64,000 nucleotides of DNA from Gordonia sp. SID5947 (GCF_009862785.1 NZ_WWHU01000001.1:3596001-3660000), one strand, 5' to 3'. Positions 35,361-45,077 are shown, counted from the stretch's first letter. Numbers and translations are program-made. The notes: generated from the sequence alone by a model not told the origin.

Positions 35361-36376
35361 GCGCCCCCACCATGGACCATCCCGAGGTCGGGACCGATGA
35401 TCGGGTCGCGCTCGACGTGACGGACCTGACCGTCGACCTACGGACCCCCACCGGGACCGTGCGCGCCGTCGACCACGTGTCGTTCCGTGCCCGTCGCGGT
35501 GAGACCCTCGCGCTGCTCGGCGAATCCGGTTGCGGCAAGTCGATGACCGCGCAGGCGCTGGTCGGCCTGCTCGATCCGATCGCCGAGGTCGCCGACGGCT
35601 CGATCGTCATCGACGATGTCGATCTCGTGAGCGCGAAGGAGTCGGTCCGACGTCAGATGGCAGGCACCGAGTTGGCCATCGTCTTCCAGGACGCGCTCAC
35701 CGCGCTCAACCCCGTCTATCCGGTGGGCACCCAACTGGCCGAACCCTTCCGCATCCATCGAAAGATGTCGCGGAAGAAGGCCAGGCAGGAGGCCATCGAG
35801 CTGATGCGCCACGTCGGTATCCCGGAACCGGAGTCGCGCATCGACTCCTATCCCCATCAGTTCTCCGGGGGCATGCGGCAGCGACTGCTGATCGCGATGG
35901 CGGTCGCTTTGAGTCCCAAGGTGTTGCTGGCCGACGAGCCGACCACGGCTCTCGACGTGACCGTGCAGGCGCAGATCATGGCATTGCTGCAGCGCCTGCG
36001 CGAGGAGCACGACATGGCCGTTGTGCTCATCACCCACGATCTGGCCCTGGTTGCCGAGCAGGCCGATCGGGTAGCGATCATGTACGCGGGCAACGTGGTG
36101 GAGACCGGTCCGGTCGCGGAGGTCTTCGGCGATCCGAAACACCCCTACACCAAGGGACTTCTGGATTCGGTGCCGGTCAGCGCCGAGCGGGGTGCCGACC
36201 TCAAGTCCATCGGCGGAACCCCGCCGGATCTGCATTCGATCCCGTCGGGCTGCGTCTACCAGGCGCGCTGCCCCATTGCCCGCAGTCTGTGCGTCCAGCA
36301 GCGTCCCGCTCTCGCCGGCGTCGGTGAGAATCGGGCCGCAGCGTGCCACTTCTCCGAGGAGACCAGCAATGTCTGA
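35357..36376 (+). CDS. ABC transporter ATP-binding protein (DppD/OppD type)
   Basis: 339 residues. Walker A is '[10 protein letters not shown]', the signature motif '[14 protein letters not shown]', Walker B '[12 protein letters not shown]', and the switch His is in 'LITHDLALV'. The C-terminal extension with Cys residues ('[16 protein letters not shown]') is the oligopeptide-family motif. One of two nucleotide-binding subunits of the importer. Overlaps both neighbours (4 bp before, 8 bp after). Confidence 0.94.
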   Translation: MSAPTMDHPEVGTDDRVALDVTDLTVDLRTPTGTVRAVDHVSFRARRGETLALLGESGCGKSMTAQALVGLLDPIAEVADGSIVIDDVDLVSAKESVRRQMAGTELAIVFQDALTALNPVYPVGTQLAEPFRIHRKMSRKKARQEAIELMRHVGIPEPESRIDSYPHQFSGGMRQRLLIAMAVALSPKVLLADEPTTALDVTVQAQIMALLQRLREEHDMAVVLITHDLALVAEQADRVAIMYAGNVVETGPVAEVFGDPKHPYTKGLLDSVPVSAERGADLKSIGGTPPDLHSIPSGCVYQARCPIARSLCVQQRPALAGVGENRAAACHFSEETSNV

Positions 36377-37385
36377 CACAACCGAAGCCCAGGTTCTCGA
36401 GGTCCGCGACGTCGGCAAGACGTTCTCGGTCTCGGGCAAGTCCGGCCGCAAGGAACTCCGGGCGCTCGACGGTATCGACCTCGACCTCCGTCGCGGTGAG
36501 ACGCTCGGCCTGGTGGGCGAATCCGGCTGCGGGAAGTCCACTCTCGCACGCACTCTGATGATGCTCGAACGTCCCGACACCGGCACCGTCCGCTGGGACG
36601 GCACGGATCCGTACCGGCTCAAAGGCAAGGAACTGCTCGCCCTGCGCCGCAAGGTGCAGATGGTCTTCCAGGATCCCTATGCCTCACTGAACAATCGCAT
36701 GACCGCCGCCGAGATCATCTCCGAGCCGTGGCGTACCCACAAGGAGCTGTACCCGCGTAAGCGGGACCGCGCGGCGCGGGTGCGGGAGTTGCTACACCTC
36801 GTGGGCCTGCGCCCCAGCGATGAGCACCGCAGTCCGCAGGAGTTCTCGGGTGGCCAACGCCAGCGGCTCGGGATCGCCCGTGCGCTCGCGTTGAACCCGG
36901 AGGTGATCATCTGCGACGAGCCGGTGTCGGCCCTGGATCTGTCGGTGCAGGCGCAGGTCCTCAACCTCCTCAACGAACTGCAGCAAGAGCTCGACATCTC
37001 CTACATCTTCATCTCGCACGATCTGTCCGTGGTCCGTCACGTGGCCGACCGGGTCGCGGTGATGTACCTGGGTAGGATCGTCGAAACCGGCAGTACGGAA
37101 GCAGTTTTCGACAATCCTGCGCACCCGTACACCGAGGCGCTGATGTCGGCGGCGCCGACCCTCGATCCGGCCACCCGCCGCGAACGCATCCTGCTCAGCG
37201 GTGAGGTGCCCTCGCCACTCAACCCGCCGTCGGGATGCCGGTTCCGTACCCGCTGCGCGCACGCCACCGACATCTGTGCGACCGACCTCCCGCCGACGGT
37301 CACCGATCACCGTGAGCCGGGACATGTCGCCGAGTGCTACCACCCGCGAGGACGCGTCGCGCTCGGTATGCCCGCTGTGGCGTGA
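36369..37385 (+). CDS. ABC transporter ATP-binding protein (DppF/OppF type)
   Basis: 338 residues from ATG 36369, overlapping the previous gene. Walker A '[14 protein letters not shown]', signature 'FSGGQRQRLGIARAL', Walker B 'VIICDEPVSALDLS', switch 'FISHDLSVV'. The Cys-containing oligopeptide-family tail 'SGCRFRTRCAHATDIC' is present. It completes an SBP-permease-permease-ATPase-ATPase operon. Its stop overlaps the GTG of the TauE-like gene (GTGA), so the exporter-like protein is coupled to the importer. Confidence 0.94.
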   Translation: MSDTTEAQVLEVRDVGKTFSVSGKSGRKELRALDGIDLDLRRGETLGLVGESGCGKSTLARTLMMLERPDTGTVRWDGTDPYRLKGKELLALRRKVQMVFQDPYASLNNRMTAAEIISEPWRTHKELYPRKRDRAARVRELLHLVGLRPSDEHRSPQEFSGGQRQRLGIARALALNPEVIICDEPVSALDLSVQAQVLNLLNELQQELDISYIFISHDLSVVRHVADRVAVMYLGRIVETGSTEAVFDNPAHPYTEALMSAAPTLDPATRRERILLSGEVPSPLNPPSGCRFRTRCAHATDICATDLPPTVTDHREPGHVAECYHPRGRVALGMPAVA

Positions 37386-38098
37386 GCGTCGTGGCCTTCG
37401 CCGTCATCGCCGTCGCGGTCTGCATGGCCTCGTGCATGCAGGCGTCGATCGGCTTCGGCATGGGCATGCTGGCCGCGCCGGTCGTGGCGCTGGTGGACCC
37501 GGCGCTGCTGCCCGGGACCCTGATCATGTCCGCCACGGTGGTGACGCTGATGGTGGTGATCCGCGAGCGCGACGGGCTCGACCTGCGGGGCACCGGATGG
37601 GCGCTCGCCGGCCGGGTGCCCGGCACCATCGCAGGCGCCCTGCTCCTGGTGTGGCTGCCCGAACGTGGACTGGCGTTGTTGCTCGCGGCGGTGGTCCTCG
37701 GCGGTGTGGTGCTGGCCTCGCTCGGATGGCAGCCCGCTCCGCTCCGGCGCAACCTCGCGACCGCGGGAGCCGCATCCGGTCTGCTGGGAACGGCCACCTC
37801 GATCGGGGGCCCACCGATGGCACTGGTGCTCTCCGGAGCCGAGAATGCCGCGGTGAGAAGTAATCTGAGCGCATTCTTCCTGGTGGGAAGCATGATGTCG
37901 ATGGGTGCGCTGGCGGCGACCGGCAATCTGCACCGCGACATCGCCGGCGTGTTCGTCGCGCTCATCCCCGCGGTGATCCTCGGTTATGCGGCCTCGCGGT
38001 ACGTGAATCGTCACCTCGACAAGAACCGGCTGCGCATCGTGTCGATCGTGGTGTCCACGGTCGGCGCGGTGTTGCTCATCGGACAACAGTTTCTCTGA
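37382..38098 (+). CDS. TauE/SafE-family membrane protein
   Basis: 238 residues from GTG 37382, the start that overlaps the preceding stop. It has about 7-8 membrane helices with TauE/SafE repeats: '[25 protein letters not shown]' in the first half and '[20 protein letters not shown]' in the second. The family exports or imports organic anions such as sulfoacetate. Here it sits between the importer and a glucarate dehydratase gene, which suggests handling of an organic acid of the same pathway. Confidence 0.87.
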   Translation: MSVVAFAVIAVAVCMASCMQASIGFGMGMLAAPVVALVDPALLPGTLIMSATVVTLMVVIRERDGLDLRGTGWALAGRVPGTIAGALLLVWLPERGLALLLAAVVLGGVVLASLGWQPAPLRRNLATAGAASGLLGTATSIGGPPMALVLSGAENAAVRSNLSAFFLVGSMMSMGALAATGNLHRDIAGVFVALIPAVILGYAASRYVNRHLDKNRLRIVSIVVSTVGAVLLIGQQFL

Positions 38099-38108
38099 AA
38101 GGACCAGA

Positions 38109-39443
38109 ATGACGACAACGACCCCGGTGGTCACCGAGATGCGAGTGGTCCCGGTCGCGGGCCGCGACAGCATGCTGCTCAACCTCTCTGGTGCGCACGC
38201 CCCGTACTTCACCCGAAACCTGGTCATTCTCACCGATTCCGAGGGCAACACCGGTGTCGGTGAGGTCCCCGGCGGCGAGCCCATCCGGATCACTCTCGAC
38301 GACAGCCGACCGCTCGTGGAGGGTCGGAAGATCGGCGACCACCATGCGGTCCTGCAGGACCTCCGCCGTACGTTCGCCGATCGTGACAAGGGCGGTCGTG
38401 GTGACCAGACCTTCGATCAGCGCGTCACCATCCACGCGGTGACCGCGGTGGAATCGGCGCTGCTCGACCTGCTCGGTCAGCACCTGCAGGTCTCGGTGGC
38501 CGCGCTGCTGGGAGAGGGCAAGCAGCGCGATCGGGTGCCGGCGCTCGGATACCTCTTCTTTGTCGGCGACCGCACCAAGACCGACCTCGACTATGCGGAC
38601 GGCGCCGACGAGACCGACGACTGGTTCCGCCTCCGCCACCAGGAGGCCCTCGACGCCGACGGGGTGGTCGCACTCGCCGAGGCAGCCCAGAAGCGCTATG
38701 GTTTCGCCGATTTCAAGCTCAAGGGCGGTGTGCTGGCCCCGGACGAGGAGGCCGACGTGGTGACCGCGCTGGCGGACCGCTTTCCGACGGCGCGGGTCAC
38801 GCTGGACCCGAATGGTGGGTGGCTGCTCGAGGAGGCGATCCGCATCGGCCGGCGACTGCGCGATGTGGTCGCGTACGCAGAGGATCCGGTCGGACCCGAA
38901 GGGCGGTACTCGGGCCGGGAGATCATGGCCGAGTTCAAGCGGGCCACCGGTCTTCCCACCGCCACCAACATGATCGCGACGGACTGGCGCGAACTCGGCC
39001 ATACGATCCGGACGAACGCCGTCGACATCCCGCTCGCCGACCCCCACTTCTGGACGATGGCGGGCTCGGTGCGGGTGGCGCAACTGTGCGACGCCTGGGG
39101 TCTCACGTGGGGGTCGCACTCCAACAACCACTTCGACGTGTCGCTGGCGATGTTCACCCATGTCGCCGCCGCCGCGCCCGGTGACATCACCGCGATCGAC
39201 ACGCATTGGATCTGGCAGGACGGACAGCGGCTCACCACCGAGCCCTACGAGATCGTGGACGGTCATCTGACCGTGCCGGATCGTCCGGGTCTCGGCGTCG
39301 AGCTCGACATGGATCAGGTCGACGCCGCTCACCGGTTGTATCGGTCCGAGGGGCTCGGTGCCCGCGACGACTCGGTGGGCATGCAGTACCTGGTCCCCAA
39401 CTGGTCGTTCGACAGCAAGCGTCCCGCGCTCGCGCGGAGGTGA
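38109..39443 (+). CDS. gudD: Glucarate dehydratase (canonical GudD type)
   Basis: 444 residues, close to E. coli GudD in length and motifs. Catalytic '[13 protein letters not shown]', '[15 protein letters not shown]', '[22 protein letters not shown]', '[17 protein letters not shown]', '[11 protein letters not shown]', the catalytic His in '[15 protein letters not shown]', and '[16 protein letters not shown]' are all present. It dehydrates D-glucarate (and L-idarate) to 5-keto-4-deoxyglucarate, the substrate of KdgD at 25491. It follows the TauE-like gene by 10 bp and probably belongs to the same long operon as the ABC importer. Confidence 0.95.
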   Translation: MTTTTPVVTEMRVVPVAGRDSMLLNLSGAHAPYFTRNLVILTDSEGNTGVGEVPGGEPIRITLDDSRPLVEGRKIGDHHAVLQDLRRTFADRDKGGRGDQTFDQRVTIHAVTAVESALLDLLGQHLQVSVAALLGEGKQRDRVPALGYLFFVGDRTKTDLDYADGADETDDWFRLRHQEALDADGVVALAEAAQKRYGFADFKLKGGVLAPDEEADVVTALADRFPTARVTLDPNGGWLLEEAIRIGRRLRDVVAYAEDPVGPEGRYSGREIMAEFKRATGLPTATNMIATDWRELGHTIRTNAVDIPLADPHFWTMAGSVRVAQLCDAWGLTWGSHSNNHFDVSLAMFTHVAAAAPGDITAIDTHWIWQDGQRLTTEPYEIVDGHLTVPDRPGLGVELDMDQVDAAHRLYRSEGLGARDDSVGMQYLVPNWSFDSKRPALARR

Positions 39444-39447
39444 ATCG

Positions 39448-40455
39448 TTGCCCGAATCGTCGCAGGGGGAATCGGTGAAGGTCGTCGTCGGTGATCGGAA
39501 CGTGCTGCCGCACAGCGACCTGCTGGTGTCGTTGCTTCCGTCGGCGGTGGAACTGTCCTGGCATCGGACCTTCGATGAGGAGGCCCTGGTCGACGATCTG
39601 GCCGACGCCGACGTCTACATCGGCGGCCGTGTGACCCCGGCGATGGCGCGAGCCGGTGTGGGGTTGCGACTGGTGCACATCGTCGGCGCCGGTACCGACA
39701 AGGTGGCGTTCGACGATCTGCCTGCCATCACGCAGGTGGCCAACACCTTTCACCACGAGGATTCGATCGCGGAGTACATCATCGCGACCGCGGTCATGCT
39801 GCGTCGCGGTCTGATTGCGCAGGACTCCGCTCTGCGGTCAGGTACCTGGGCGACGTCGGTCTATCAGGACGGCGTGGCGCAACCACCCACCATGCGGGGA
39901 GCGATGATCGGATATGTGGGCTTCGGTCATATCGGTCGCCGCACCGCGGATCTGTTCGGTGCGTTGGGTGCCCGAGGGTGCGCGGTCACGGGCTCGGGCC
40001 GGGTCGCCGACGACACCGGTCTCGACTGGCACGCCGACACCACCGAGCTCGGACGACTGTTGAAGGAATCCGATGTGGTGGTGGTGTCCGCACCCCTGAA
40101 CGACCGCACAGCGGGCATGATCGGGTCTGCTGAACTCGCCCAATTGGGGCCCGACGGCGTGCTGATCAACGTCGGACGCGGACCGCTGGTGGTGGAGCAG
40201 GATCTCTTCGAATCCCTGCGAGACCGAGCGATCGCCGGTGCTGCGATCGATGTCTGGTACTCGTATCCGGCGGGTGGGGATCACGCAGAACCGTCAGGCA
40301 TGTCCTTTCACGAGCTGCCCAATGTGTTGATGACGCCCCACACGTCGGGTGTCACGCGCGACACCTTTCTCGGGCGGGTCCATGACGTCGCCGACAACAT
40401 TGTCCGGCTCATCGAAGGCCGCCCGCTCGAGCGGGTGGTCGGCCGGGTGCGCTGA
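39448..40455 (+). CDS. D-isomer-specific 2-hydroxyacid dehydrogenase family protein
   Basis: 335 residues from TTG 39448, chosen because GGAGG lies seven bases upstream; GTG 39475 after GGGGGA is the alternative. NAD-binding 'IGYVGFGHIGRRTADLFG', catalytic Arg in 'INVGRGPLVVEQD', His in 'LMTPHTSGVT'. The usual catalytic Glu region reads 'AAIDVWYSYPAGGD', so the Glu is not obvious. Last gene of the ABC-gudD operon. Its 3' end overlaps the convergent PAP2 gene by about 160 bp. Confidence 0.85.
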   Translation: MPESSQGESVKVVVGDRNVLPHSDLLVSLLPSAVELSWHRTFDEEALVDDLADADVYIGGRVTPAMARAGVGLRLVHIVGAGTDKVAFDDLPAITQVANTFHHEDSIAEYIIATAVMLRRGLIAQDSALRSGTWATSVYQDGVAQPPTMRGAMIGYVGFGHIGRRTADLFGALGARGCAVTGSGRVADDTGLDWHADTTELGRLLKESDVVVVSAPLNDRTAGMIGSAELAQLGPDGVLINVGRGPLVVEQDLFESLRDRAIAGAAIDVWYSYPAGGDHAEPSGMSFHELPNVLMTPHTSGVTRDTFLGRVHDVADNIVRLIEGRPLERVVGRVR

Positions 40456-41136
40456 GTTCGTTTCGTCGTCGCGATCCCGACGCGGGCCCCGCCACGGATC
40501 GGGGAGCAGCACCCCGGCGGCCGCCACCAGCAACACGGAGATGAGCACGTCGCTCGGACGATGCCAGCCGGCGGCGATGAGCGAGACACCGATCACCGCG
40601 GCCCAGCCTCCGAGTGCGAGCGTCGTCAGCGGACGGAGCACCGGGGGAGTGGAGAGAATCAGGACCACGGCGACGGCTGTGACGGCGGCGGCGTGACCGC
40701 TCGGCGCCGAGTTGGCGGTCTCGGTTATCCAGTCGTGGAGCTGAGGGCGGGTCAGAACGTGATCGCGCAGTATCCGAGCGCTGACGACCGCAAGCGGCGG
40801 GAATGAGAGCAGCGCTGCAGTGACGATCACTGTGTGCCGCGCATCGGCGCGCGAGCGGAACCGTCCGAGCTGGATCAGCACCACGACGGCCGCCGCGACC
40901 GCCAACCAGAGCAATGGGTTGGAAACGACGTCGATGGTGACGATGGCGGGTACGTCGGCCTTCGGGATGGCGTCGGGGAGGCGCCGGCCGGAGTCCAGGA
41001 GCCACTGGTCGATGCGCTGCCCGGTTGATGTCCGCACCGCCATCACGAAGACTGCCGCGGCGGTGAGGACGAGCGCGACCGCGACCGTCACCGAGCGTGT
41101 GAGAGAGGGGGTGCGCCCAGTGACAGTCGCGGCCAT
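40294..41136 (-). CDS. PAP2-family membrane phosphatase
   Basis: 280 residues from ATG 41136; the longer upstream frame is not coding. About five membrane helices. PAP2 acid-phosphatase motifs are 'RILRDHVLTRP' (motif 1), 'SAPSGHAAAV' (motif 2, PSGH) and 'AGWHRPSDVLISVLL' (motif 3). The family dephosphorylates lipid phosphates such as phosphatidic acid or undecaprenyl diphosphate. TATAGC lies nine bases upstream of the ATG with no ribosome binding site, so a leaderless transcript is likely. The last 54 codons run antisense inside the dehydrogenase gene. Confidence 0.85.
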   Translation of the reverse strand: MAATVTGRTPSLTRSVTVAVALVLTAAAVFVMAVRTSTGQRIDQWLLDSGRRLPDAIPKADVPAIVTIDVVSNPLLWLAVAAAVVVLIQLGRFRSRADARHTVIVTAALLSFPPLAVVSARILRDHVLTRPQLHDWITETANSAPSGHAAAVTAVAVVLILSTPPVLRPLTTLALGGWAAVIGVSLIAAGWHRPSDVLISVLLVAAAGVLLPDPWRGPRRDRDDETNSAHPADHPLERAAFDEPDNVVGDVMDPPEKGVARDTRRVGRHQHIGQLVKGHA

Positions 41137-41231
41137 GTCAGCAACGCTATAGGGCGAGTCTGGGAGCGACCTGGACGGAACCTGAGGGCCACCGATGTTG
41201 CCGTCAACCGTCTGACCGAACCGCCAGATCT

Positions 41232-41247
41232 GTGTACAGTCGTACAC
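41232..41247. promoter_or_regulatory. Inverted repeat GTGTAC-N4-GTACAC, probable operator
   Basis: GTGTACAGTCGTACAC is a perfect 6+6 inverted repeat with a 4-base spacer, 22 bases before the reductase ATG. TetR-family regulators of fatty acid desaturation genes use sites of this kind. No such regulator is encoded next to it. Confidence 0.6.
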
Positions 41248-41268
41248 CAGGGGGTGGGAGGAGCTCGT

Positions 41269-42381
41269 ATGGACCTTTTGAAGTGGAGCAAGCGCCCGGC
41301 CGCCGACGTCGAGGCGAAGAAACCCGAGGTCAACATCGTGCGTGGCCTCATCGCGCGTGCGACGACGCCGCTGTTGCCCGACGACTATCTGCATCTCCTC
41401 AACCCACTGTGGAGTGCGCGGGAACTGCGTGGTCGGGTCGTCGACGTCGAGCGTGAAACCGAGGATTCCGCGACGGTCACCATCCGGACGGGGTGGGGCT
41501 TTCCTGAGTCGTACAAACCAGGCCAGTATGTGGGTATCGGTCTTCAGGTCGGCGGCCGCTGGCATTGGCGGTCATATTCGCTGACATCGATCGGCAGCTC
41601 GGACGATCGGAAGATCGCGATCACGGTCAAGGCGAATCCCGACGGCTTCTTGTCGACGCACCTCGTCGACGGCGTGAGCCCGGGAACGGTCATCCGGCTC
41701 GCGGCGCCCAAGGGCGACTTCCATCTGCCCGAGCCGTTGCCCGACAGCATCTTGTTCCTCACCGCGGGCAGCGGGATCACCCCGGTCATGTCGATGCTCC
41801 GGTCGCTGAGCTCGCGCGAGCAACAACCCGACATCGTGCACGTGCACTCGGCGCCGACCAGAGATGACGTCATCTTCCTCGACGAACTGGAGGAGATGAA
41901 CTCGGACATGGTGTCGTACAGCTTGCAGCTGCAGCTCACCCGCGACCAAGGGAAATTCGAGCTCGATCAGCTCGACGCCGAGGTTCCGGATTGGCGAGAC
42001 CGTTCATGCTGGGCGTGCGGACCGGTTGCGATGCTCGACACCGTCGAGGAGCGCTATGCCGCGGAAGGTCTTCGCGACCAACTCCATATCGAGCGGTTCG
42101 CCATCGCGCGGACCGATGTGGGCGGTGAAGGCGGCACCGTCACCTTCACCAAGTCCGGCAAGTCCACCGAGATCGACGGCGCCACAACACTCATGGAGGC
42201 CGGCGAGGGACTGGGCATCCAGATGCCGTTCGGATGCCGCATGGGCATCTGCCAGACCTGCGTTGTTCCGTTGGCCGGGGGCTACGTGCGCGACCTGCGC
42301 AGTGGCGATGAGCATCGTGAAGGAGATCGAATCCAGACATGTATCAGCACCGTGTCTGGTGAATGCACACTCGACCTGTGA
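41269..42381 (+). CDS. Ferredoxin reductase-type oxidoreductase, electron donor for the desaturase
   Basis: 370 residues from ATG 41269 with GGGAGGAG upstream. Order: FAD domain with 'RSYSLTS' (101-107), NAD(P)-binding domain with 'FLTAGSGITPVMSML' (163-177), and a C-terminal plant-type 2Fe-2S domain with Cys323, Cys328, Cys331 and Cys358. The gene pair matches mycobacterial Rv3230c-desA3, in which the reductase passes NADPH electrons to the membrane desaturase. It is followed after 10 bp by the desaturase gene. Confidence 0.93.
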   Translation: MDLLKWSKRPAADVEAKKPEVNIVRGLIARATTPLLPDDYLHLLNPLWSARELRGRVVDVERETEDSATVTIRTGWGFPESYKPGQYVGIGLQVGGRWHWRSYSLTSIGSSDDRKIAITVKANPDGFLSTHLVDGVSPGTVIRLAAPKGDFHLPEPLPDSILFLTAGSGITPVMSMLRSLSSREQQPDIVHVHSAPTRDDVIFLDELEEMNSDMVSYSLQLQLTRDQGKFELDQLDAEVPDWRDRSCWACGPVAMLDTVEERYAAEGLRDQLHIERFAIARTDVGGEGGTVTFTKSGKSTEIDGATTLMEAGEGLGIQMPFGCRMGICQTCVVPLAGGYVRDLRSGDEHREGDRIQTCISTVSGECTLDL

Positions 42382-42391
42382 AGGGGGAGCA

Positions 42392-43633
42392 ATGGCGATC
42401 ACCGATATCGACCAATATGCCCATCTGACCGACGCCGACGTCGAGGCATTGGGCGCAGAGCTCGACGCCATCCGCCGCGACATCGAGGAAGAGCGCGGCG
42501 AACGAGACGCCCGTTACATCCGGCGCTCGATCACCATCCAGCGCAGCCTCGCCGCCACCGGACGTGTGGTTCTGATGTTCAGCAACCGAAAGCCGGCATG
42601 GGTGGCGGGAACCGCCATCCTCGGTCTCGCGAAGATCGTGGAGAACATGGAGCTCGGGCACAACGTGATGCACGGGCAGTGGGATTGGATGAATGATCCT
42701 GAGGTGCACTCCTCGTCGTGGGAGTGGGACACCACGTGTCCCAGTGTGCAGTGGAAACACTCCCACAACTTCGTTCACCACAAGTACACCAACATCGTCG
42801 GCATGGACGACGATGTGGGCTACGGGATTCTGCGCGTCACCCGCGACCAACCATGGGAGTGGTGGAATGTCGGGAATCCCCTCTACAACCTGACACTCGG
42901 AACGTTCTTCGAATACGGTGTGGCGCTCCATCATCTGGAGACGGAGAAGCTCCGCAAGAAGGAGAAGTCCTACCGTCAGGCGTTGAAGGATCTCCGGATC
43001 ATCGGTCGCAAGGTCGGCAAGCAGGCGGCCAAGGACTACCTCATCTTCCCTGCGCTGGCCGGACCCAACTGGAAGTCCAACATCACAGCCAACTTCACGG
43101 CGAACATCATCCGCAACTACTGGGCCTACATGGTGATCTTCTGCGGTCACTTCCCGGACGGAGCCGAGAAGTTCACCGTCGAGGAATACGAGAATGAGGA
43201 TCAGCCGCGGTGGTACCTGCGCCAGATGCTCGGGTCGGCCAACTTTCGTGCCGGACCACTGATGCGCTTCATGAGTGGAAACCTGAGTCATCAGATCGAG
43301 CACCACTTGTTCCCTGATCTGCCGAGCAATCGGTATGAGGAGATCGGGGTGCGGGTGCGCGAGTTGTGTGACAAGTACGACCTTCCGTACACAACGGGAT
43401 CCATTCTCCACCAGTACTTCCAGTCGTTCCGGACCATTGCGAAGCTCGCGCTGCCCAACGCATTGCTGAAGGCCAGCTCGGACGACGCACCGGAAACCGC
43501 ATCGGAGTTGCGTTTCGCGGTCCGTGAGGGGATGCAGACACATTTCGGTGTCGATCCGGAAACCGGGCGTCGTCGTGGACTGCGTACGGCGTTGCGGGAG
43601 TTGAAGTCCGCACCGGTGCGGGCAGCGAGCTGA
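42392..43633 (+). CDS. desA3: Acyl-CoA delta-9 desaturase, DesA3-like
   Basis: 413 residues. The three histidine boxes of membrane acyl desaturases are present: His90-x3-His94 ('HNVMHGQWDW'), 'HSHNFVHHKYTN' (123-134) and 'HQIEHHLFP' (300-308). Hydrophobic stretches at about 68-82 and 230-250 anchor it in the membrane. It would insert a cis double bond into stearoyl-CoA using O2 and electrons from the upstream reductase. Start ATG 42392 is preceded by AGGGGGAG. A strong hairpin follows the stop. Confidence 0.93.
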   Translation: MAITDIDQYAHLTDADVEALGAELDAIRRDIEEERGERDARYIRRSITIQRSLAATGRVVLMFSNRKPAWVAGTAILGLAKIVENMELGHNVMHGQWDWMNDPEVHSSSWEWDTTCPSVQWKHSHNFVHHKYTNIVGMDDDVGYGILRVTRDQPWEWWNVGNPLYNLTLGTFFEYGVALHHLETEKLRKKEKSYRQALKDLRIIGRKVGKQAAKDYLIFPALAGPNWKSNITANFTANIIRNYWAYMVIFCGHFPDGAEKFTVEEYENEDQPRWYLRQMLGSANFRAGPLMRFMSGNLSHQIEHHLFPDLPSNRYEEIGVRVRELCDKYDLPYTTGSILHQYFQSFRTIAKLALPNALLKASSDDAPETASELRFAVREGMQTHFGVDPETGRRRGLRTALRELKSAPVRAAS

Positions 43634-43670
43634 TCGAGTAACCGCCCCGCCATCATGGGCGGTCACTCGA
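43634..43670. terminator. Stem-loop after the desaturase gene
   Basis: TCGAGTAACCGCCC (43634-43647) pairs with GGGCGGTCACTCGA (43657-43670), with one mismatch and a 9-base loop. It begins directly after the desA3 stop and faces the convergent DUF222 gene; probably a shared terminator without a T tract. Confidence 0.65.
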
Positions 43671-43787
43671 CCAGCTGTGTCGCTTGCTGTTCACACTGTG
43701 GAGTTGTCAAGGAACTGATGCGGTCCCGGCCGGGCGAGCCGTTGTGCCGGGTGCGAAGGATCGGGGTGTGTTCTGGTTCGGTGGGTG

Positions 43788-45043
43788 TCAGCCGGCCAGC
43801 GCGAGGTCGTCGACGGTCAGGGTGCGTCGGTTGTAGGCGCGCAGTGGTGTGCGCTTGGGATCGACGGCCGGTGGTGGGATGAGCCAAGGGTGGTGGTCGG
43901 CGCCGATGAACACCTCCCAGCCGTTGTGGTGCACATCGGCGTGACAGGACGGGCAGAGCAGGCAGCCGTTCTCCAGGCTCGTCTGGCCGCCGTCGGCCCA
44001 GTGTCGGATGTGGTGGGCGTGGGTGCGCCCGGCGGGTGCACCGCATTTGATGCAGCAGTGGTCGCGGACGTAGAGCGCTTTGCGGAGATGGGATGGGAAG
44101 AACCGCTTTTCGCGGCTGACGTCGAGTGGTACCCGTTCGCCGTCGACGACCACGGTGGTGACCGACATGTCGCAGGCCAGAGCGCGCATCGTGGCCTCCG
44201 TGATCGAACCCATGAACTCCAGCGTCGTGTCGGTGGGGGCGTCGGCGGGCACGGTCAACAGCATCTGGATGCGGGGGCGGAGGCCGCATCGCCCGCGCCG
44301 CGGGCTGCGATGTCGAGTAGCGCTTCGAGTGCATCGGCTTGGCGACGCGGGGTGGAGCGGGCATCCGGTGATCCATCGGGTTCGGGTCGGGGAGTGGCCA
44401 GTTCCTCGATGGCTGCCCGGAACTTTTCGCCGACTTCGGCGTCGAGGTCGGCGCGTACTCGGAGGCGGCCGTCGTCGGCTGTGCCGTGGTCGAGAGTGTT
44501 GAGGACTCGATCTTCGGCTGCGGGCAGAGCGTCTGGTGTCGCGGCGGCGATCTGGTTGCCCAGGGTGCGTGCGCGGTCCATGATCTCGGCAGGTGTGGCG
44601 CCGGAGAAGTGGTGTCCGAGGAGATCTGTCACATGGTTATGACGCAGTGTGGGGTCGATCGGTTCCGGTGAGCGGGTCGCGATGTGGTTGATGCCGCGCA
44701 CGATCGCGTCGGTGTGCTCGCCGGAGACGGCACCGTCGGCGGCGTGGGCATCGAGCGTCGGGAGCAGCTCGAGGCCGGCCGCTACGCGTATGAATCGTTG
44801 TGCCGTCGACGGTGCCAAGCCCATGACGATCAACAGTTCTCGTGTCGACCGTCCGTGGTCTCTCGCGACCCCGAGCCGGTCGAGGATGCCTGCGAGGACG
44901 GCGGCGCGGTGGTCGATCTGGCTGCGTGCGGTGAGCAGTTCTCGCATCGCCTCGACGGCGTCGCGCGCACCGAGATCTGCGTCGAACCGTAGTTCGCCCA
45001 CGGCGTCGGTGACGGTGGTGGTGAGTTCCCCGGCTGTTCTCAT
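43788..45043 (-). pseudogene. DUF222/HNH endonuclease protein (13E12-type), split by one frameshift
   Basis: ATG 45043 opens the DUF222 domain ('DHRAAVLAGILDRLG', 'ALLDIAARGAGDAA') and runs to a stop at 44255. The family continuation begins 'RIQMLLTVPADAPTD' in another frame and holds the HNH domain 'CIKCGAPAGRTHAHHIRHWADGGQTSLENGCLLCPSCH' region, ending at 43788. Restoring one C in the C5 run (G5 on plus strand, 44275-44279) yields 419 codons joined as 'ASAPRIQMLL'. The promoter carries a perfect LexA box, so expression should be DNA-damage inducible. Probably intact in the organism. Confidence 0.85.
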
Positions 45044-45049
45044 GCCTCC

Positions 45050-45077
45050 ACAATACTCGAACGGGTGTTCGAGTCAA
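45050..45077 (-). promoter_or_regulatory. Promoter with perfect LexA SOS box in its spacer
   Basis: On the minus strand TTGACT (45077-45072), a 16-base spacer and TATTGT (45055-45050) form a primary-sigma promoter. The box TCGAACACCCGTTCGA (45057-45072) equals the mycobacterial/Bacillus SOS consensus TCGAAC-N4-GTTCGA and fills the spacer. Transcription would start about at the ATG (45043), giving a leaderless message. Confidence 0.85.
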
